From NCBI GenBank assembly GCA_027076325.1, contig JALTJZ010000070.1:62001-126000 (forward strand): 64,000 nucleotides of DNA, read 5' to 3'. This DNA comes from Chromatiales bacterium (lineage in GTDB: Bacteria; Pseudomonadota; Gammaproteobacteria; UBA6429; Thiohalophilaceae). A program made the translations under genes and the position numbers. This document shows positions 63,030-64,000 of the stretch, one piece after another; the stretch's first letter is position 1; every line of letters begins with the position of its first letter. Under the pieces are notes generated by a model. It was not told the DNA's origin and did no database searches. It saw only the letters and a list, made by a program, of their open reading frames with translations.

Positions 63030-63643
63030 CTACAAGCTAAAGCACGACTTACCCAGACCGTCATGGGTTCATAGTTCATGTCTAGCCCCTGCTGAATTGC
63101 AGCAAAATAGTCAGTTTTATTCTGATCCCAACACGTGTAGTCCATGGGTTGATGCCCTGCTTGTACTGCCATTACATCTGCCAATAAGCGTGATAAACGC
63201 CCATTACCATCACGAAATGGGTGAATAAGTATAAACTCAATATGAATAATAGCAATTGCTTCAATTAGTTTGTCATTGCTAAAGCTCGCACAAGGGGTAT
63301 ACCGATTGAGATAATCCTGTTCAAACTTATTCAATAACTGTGGTATTTGTGTAGCCGTTGCAAAATGAAAATGGCCTTTACTCATATTAACCGAACGTTC
63401 ATCACCAGCCCATTCATACACATTACCTAACCAACGGCGATGCCATGTTTTAATATCATCAACCTTGATTGTAGCTTTTGGCAAGTTGGTTAACAAAATA
63501 CTTTCATAAAGCTTTTCTAAAAGAACCATTTCAGCTTCATCCATATCGGTAGGTTCAATAATGCCTAACTTATTCGCAAGTACTTTATTATTAGAACCTG
63601 GCTGATATAGACCTTGTGAACCACCTACTGTGTATTTTGTCAT
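63026..63643 (-). CDS. Fic family protein
   Basis: A 205-residue Fic protein, which would transfer AMP or a related group to a target protein. The catalytic motif HPFRDGNGRLSRLLADVMAVQAG has every key residue of HxFx(D/E)GNGRxxR at about 141-152. The N-terminal helix lacks a clear (S/T)xxxE(G/N) inhibitory motif, so the activity is not obviously self-blocked, which fits a toxin-like or partner-controlled protein. It is inserted between lolA and rarA, on the same strand. Confidence 0.9.
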   Translation of the reverse strand: MTKYTVGGSQGLYQPGSNNKVLANKLGIIEPTDMDEAEMVLLEKLYESILLTNLPKATIKVDDIKTWHRRWLGNVYEWAGDERSVNMSKGHFHFATATQIPQLLNKFEQDYLNRYTPCASFSNDKLIEAIAIIHIEFILIHPFRDGNGRLSRLLADVMAVQAGHQPMDYTCWDQNKTDYFAAIQQGLDMNYEPMTVWVSRALACS

Positions 63644-63681
63644 ACTAAAATAGCCAGTAACACTAAGAATAGTATTGTACG

Positions 63682-64000
63682 TTAGTTTTCATTGTCTTTT
63701 TTTGGGGCTTTAGTCTTTAAAACAGAGCTTATAACATCAACTCCTTCTGGCGGTGTAAAATTAAAGACCGTGTCAGGAATTTTTTTGTTATAAATAATTT
63801 TAGTAAAATCCAGTTCGGTTTCCTGACCAAAGCTGTCTTCAATTAACATGGTTTTAAGGCGTGTATTTTTAAAACTGAGTAATATTTTAGCGTAGGCTAC
63901 TGTGTCACTTTTAGCGGTAAGAATATATTCTTCATAATAAGATTCTTTGCTTAGCTTAACAAAATACTTTTGTATAAAAATAATCGGGTTGCTTAAAATC
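63682..64000 (-). CDS. lolA: Outer-membrane lipoprotein carrier LolA, C-terminal part (cut by window end)
   Basis: The minus-strand frame runs off the right edge and ends ...DTVFNFTPPEGVDVISSVLKTK. The 'FNFTPPEGVDVI' ending with preceding 'TELDF' is typical of LolA, the periplasmic chaperone that ferries lipoproteins to LolB. The N-terminus is outside the window. Genomic order lolA-rarA-crcB-serS supports the call. Confidence 0.85.
   Translation of the reverse strand, partial: ILSNPIIFIQKYFVKLSKESYYEEYILTAKSDTVAYAKILLSFKNTRLKTMLIEDSFGQETELDFTKIIYNKKIPDTVFNFTPPEGVDVISSVLKTKAPKKDNEN

Overview
The window looks like a chromosomal segment of an AT-rich gammaproteobacterium. The evidence is the housekeeping gene order (lolA, rarA, crcB, serS), a divergent metR/metE pair, class Ia nrdAB, a periplasmic nitrate reductase operon and a fatty acid cis/trans isomerase. 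No rRNA, tRNA, CRISPR array or complete insertion sequence was seen. The species cannot be fixed from the sequence alone.

Layout. Bases 1-5732 hold a cut glutathionyl-hydroquinone reductase gene, a pirin gene and a four-gene MacAB-like export operon. A small gene broken by a 31-bp tandem duplication follows (5752-5956), then a DeaD-type RNA helicase on the minus strand. Bases 8486-12524 hold DUF411 and TVP38 genes, then an operon of a beta-propeller protein, a thioredoxin-fold protein, a YHS/HMA-like protein and a lycopene-cyclase-domain membrane protein. A diguanylate cyclase and napFDABC come next (12537-18651).

Bases 19277-36866 form a redox, metal and membrane-stress region, nearly all on the minus strand. 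It contains a cytochrome c, two MerR regulators, a patatin/CBS/flavoprotein operon, TauE-like and ICMT-like membrane proteins, an NDH-2/SQR-like flavoprotein, ferredoxin-NADP reductase (plus strand), Cti, a YHS-bearing copper-type P-ATPase with small accessory proteins, an orphan Rieske protein and mercuric reductase MerA. Three near-identical MerR-type operators (9686, 23669, 34971) link the beta-propeller operon, the flavoprotein operon and one merR gene. A different mer-like operator precedes merA.

Bases 37347-54573 are mostly housekeeping: a class V aminotransferase, a DUF4403 lipoprotein, an acetolactate-synthase-like enzyme with an aldehyde dehydrogenase, an HDOD protein, an inositol-phosphatase-like protein, arfB, a TlpA/ScsD-like protein, nrdAB, metR and metE. 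The nrdAB leader combines paired NrdR boxes, a cobalamin riboswitch and a hairpin that hides the nrdA ribosome-binding site. Bases 54606-59386 carry lexA with an alphaproteobacterial-style box, an ImmA/IrrE-type protease, repeats, a MazEF-like pair, and a small MerR-controlled operon of unknown function with HMA-like, TusA-like, MerR and NTF2-like products. The window closes with serS, DUF190, crcB, rarA, an inserted fic gene with a tiny partner ORF, and the end of lolA.
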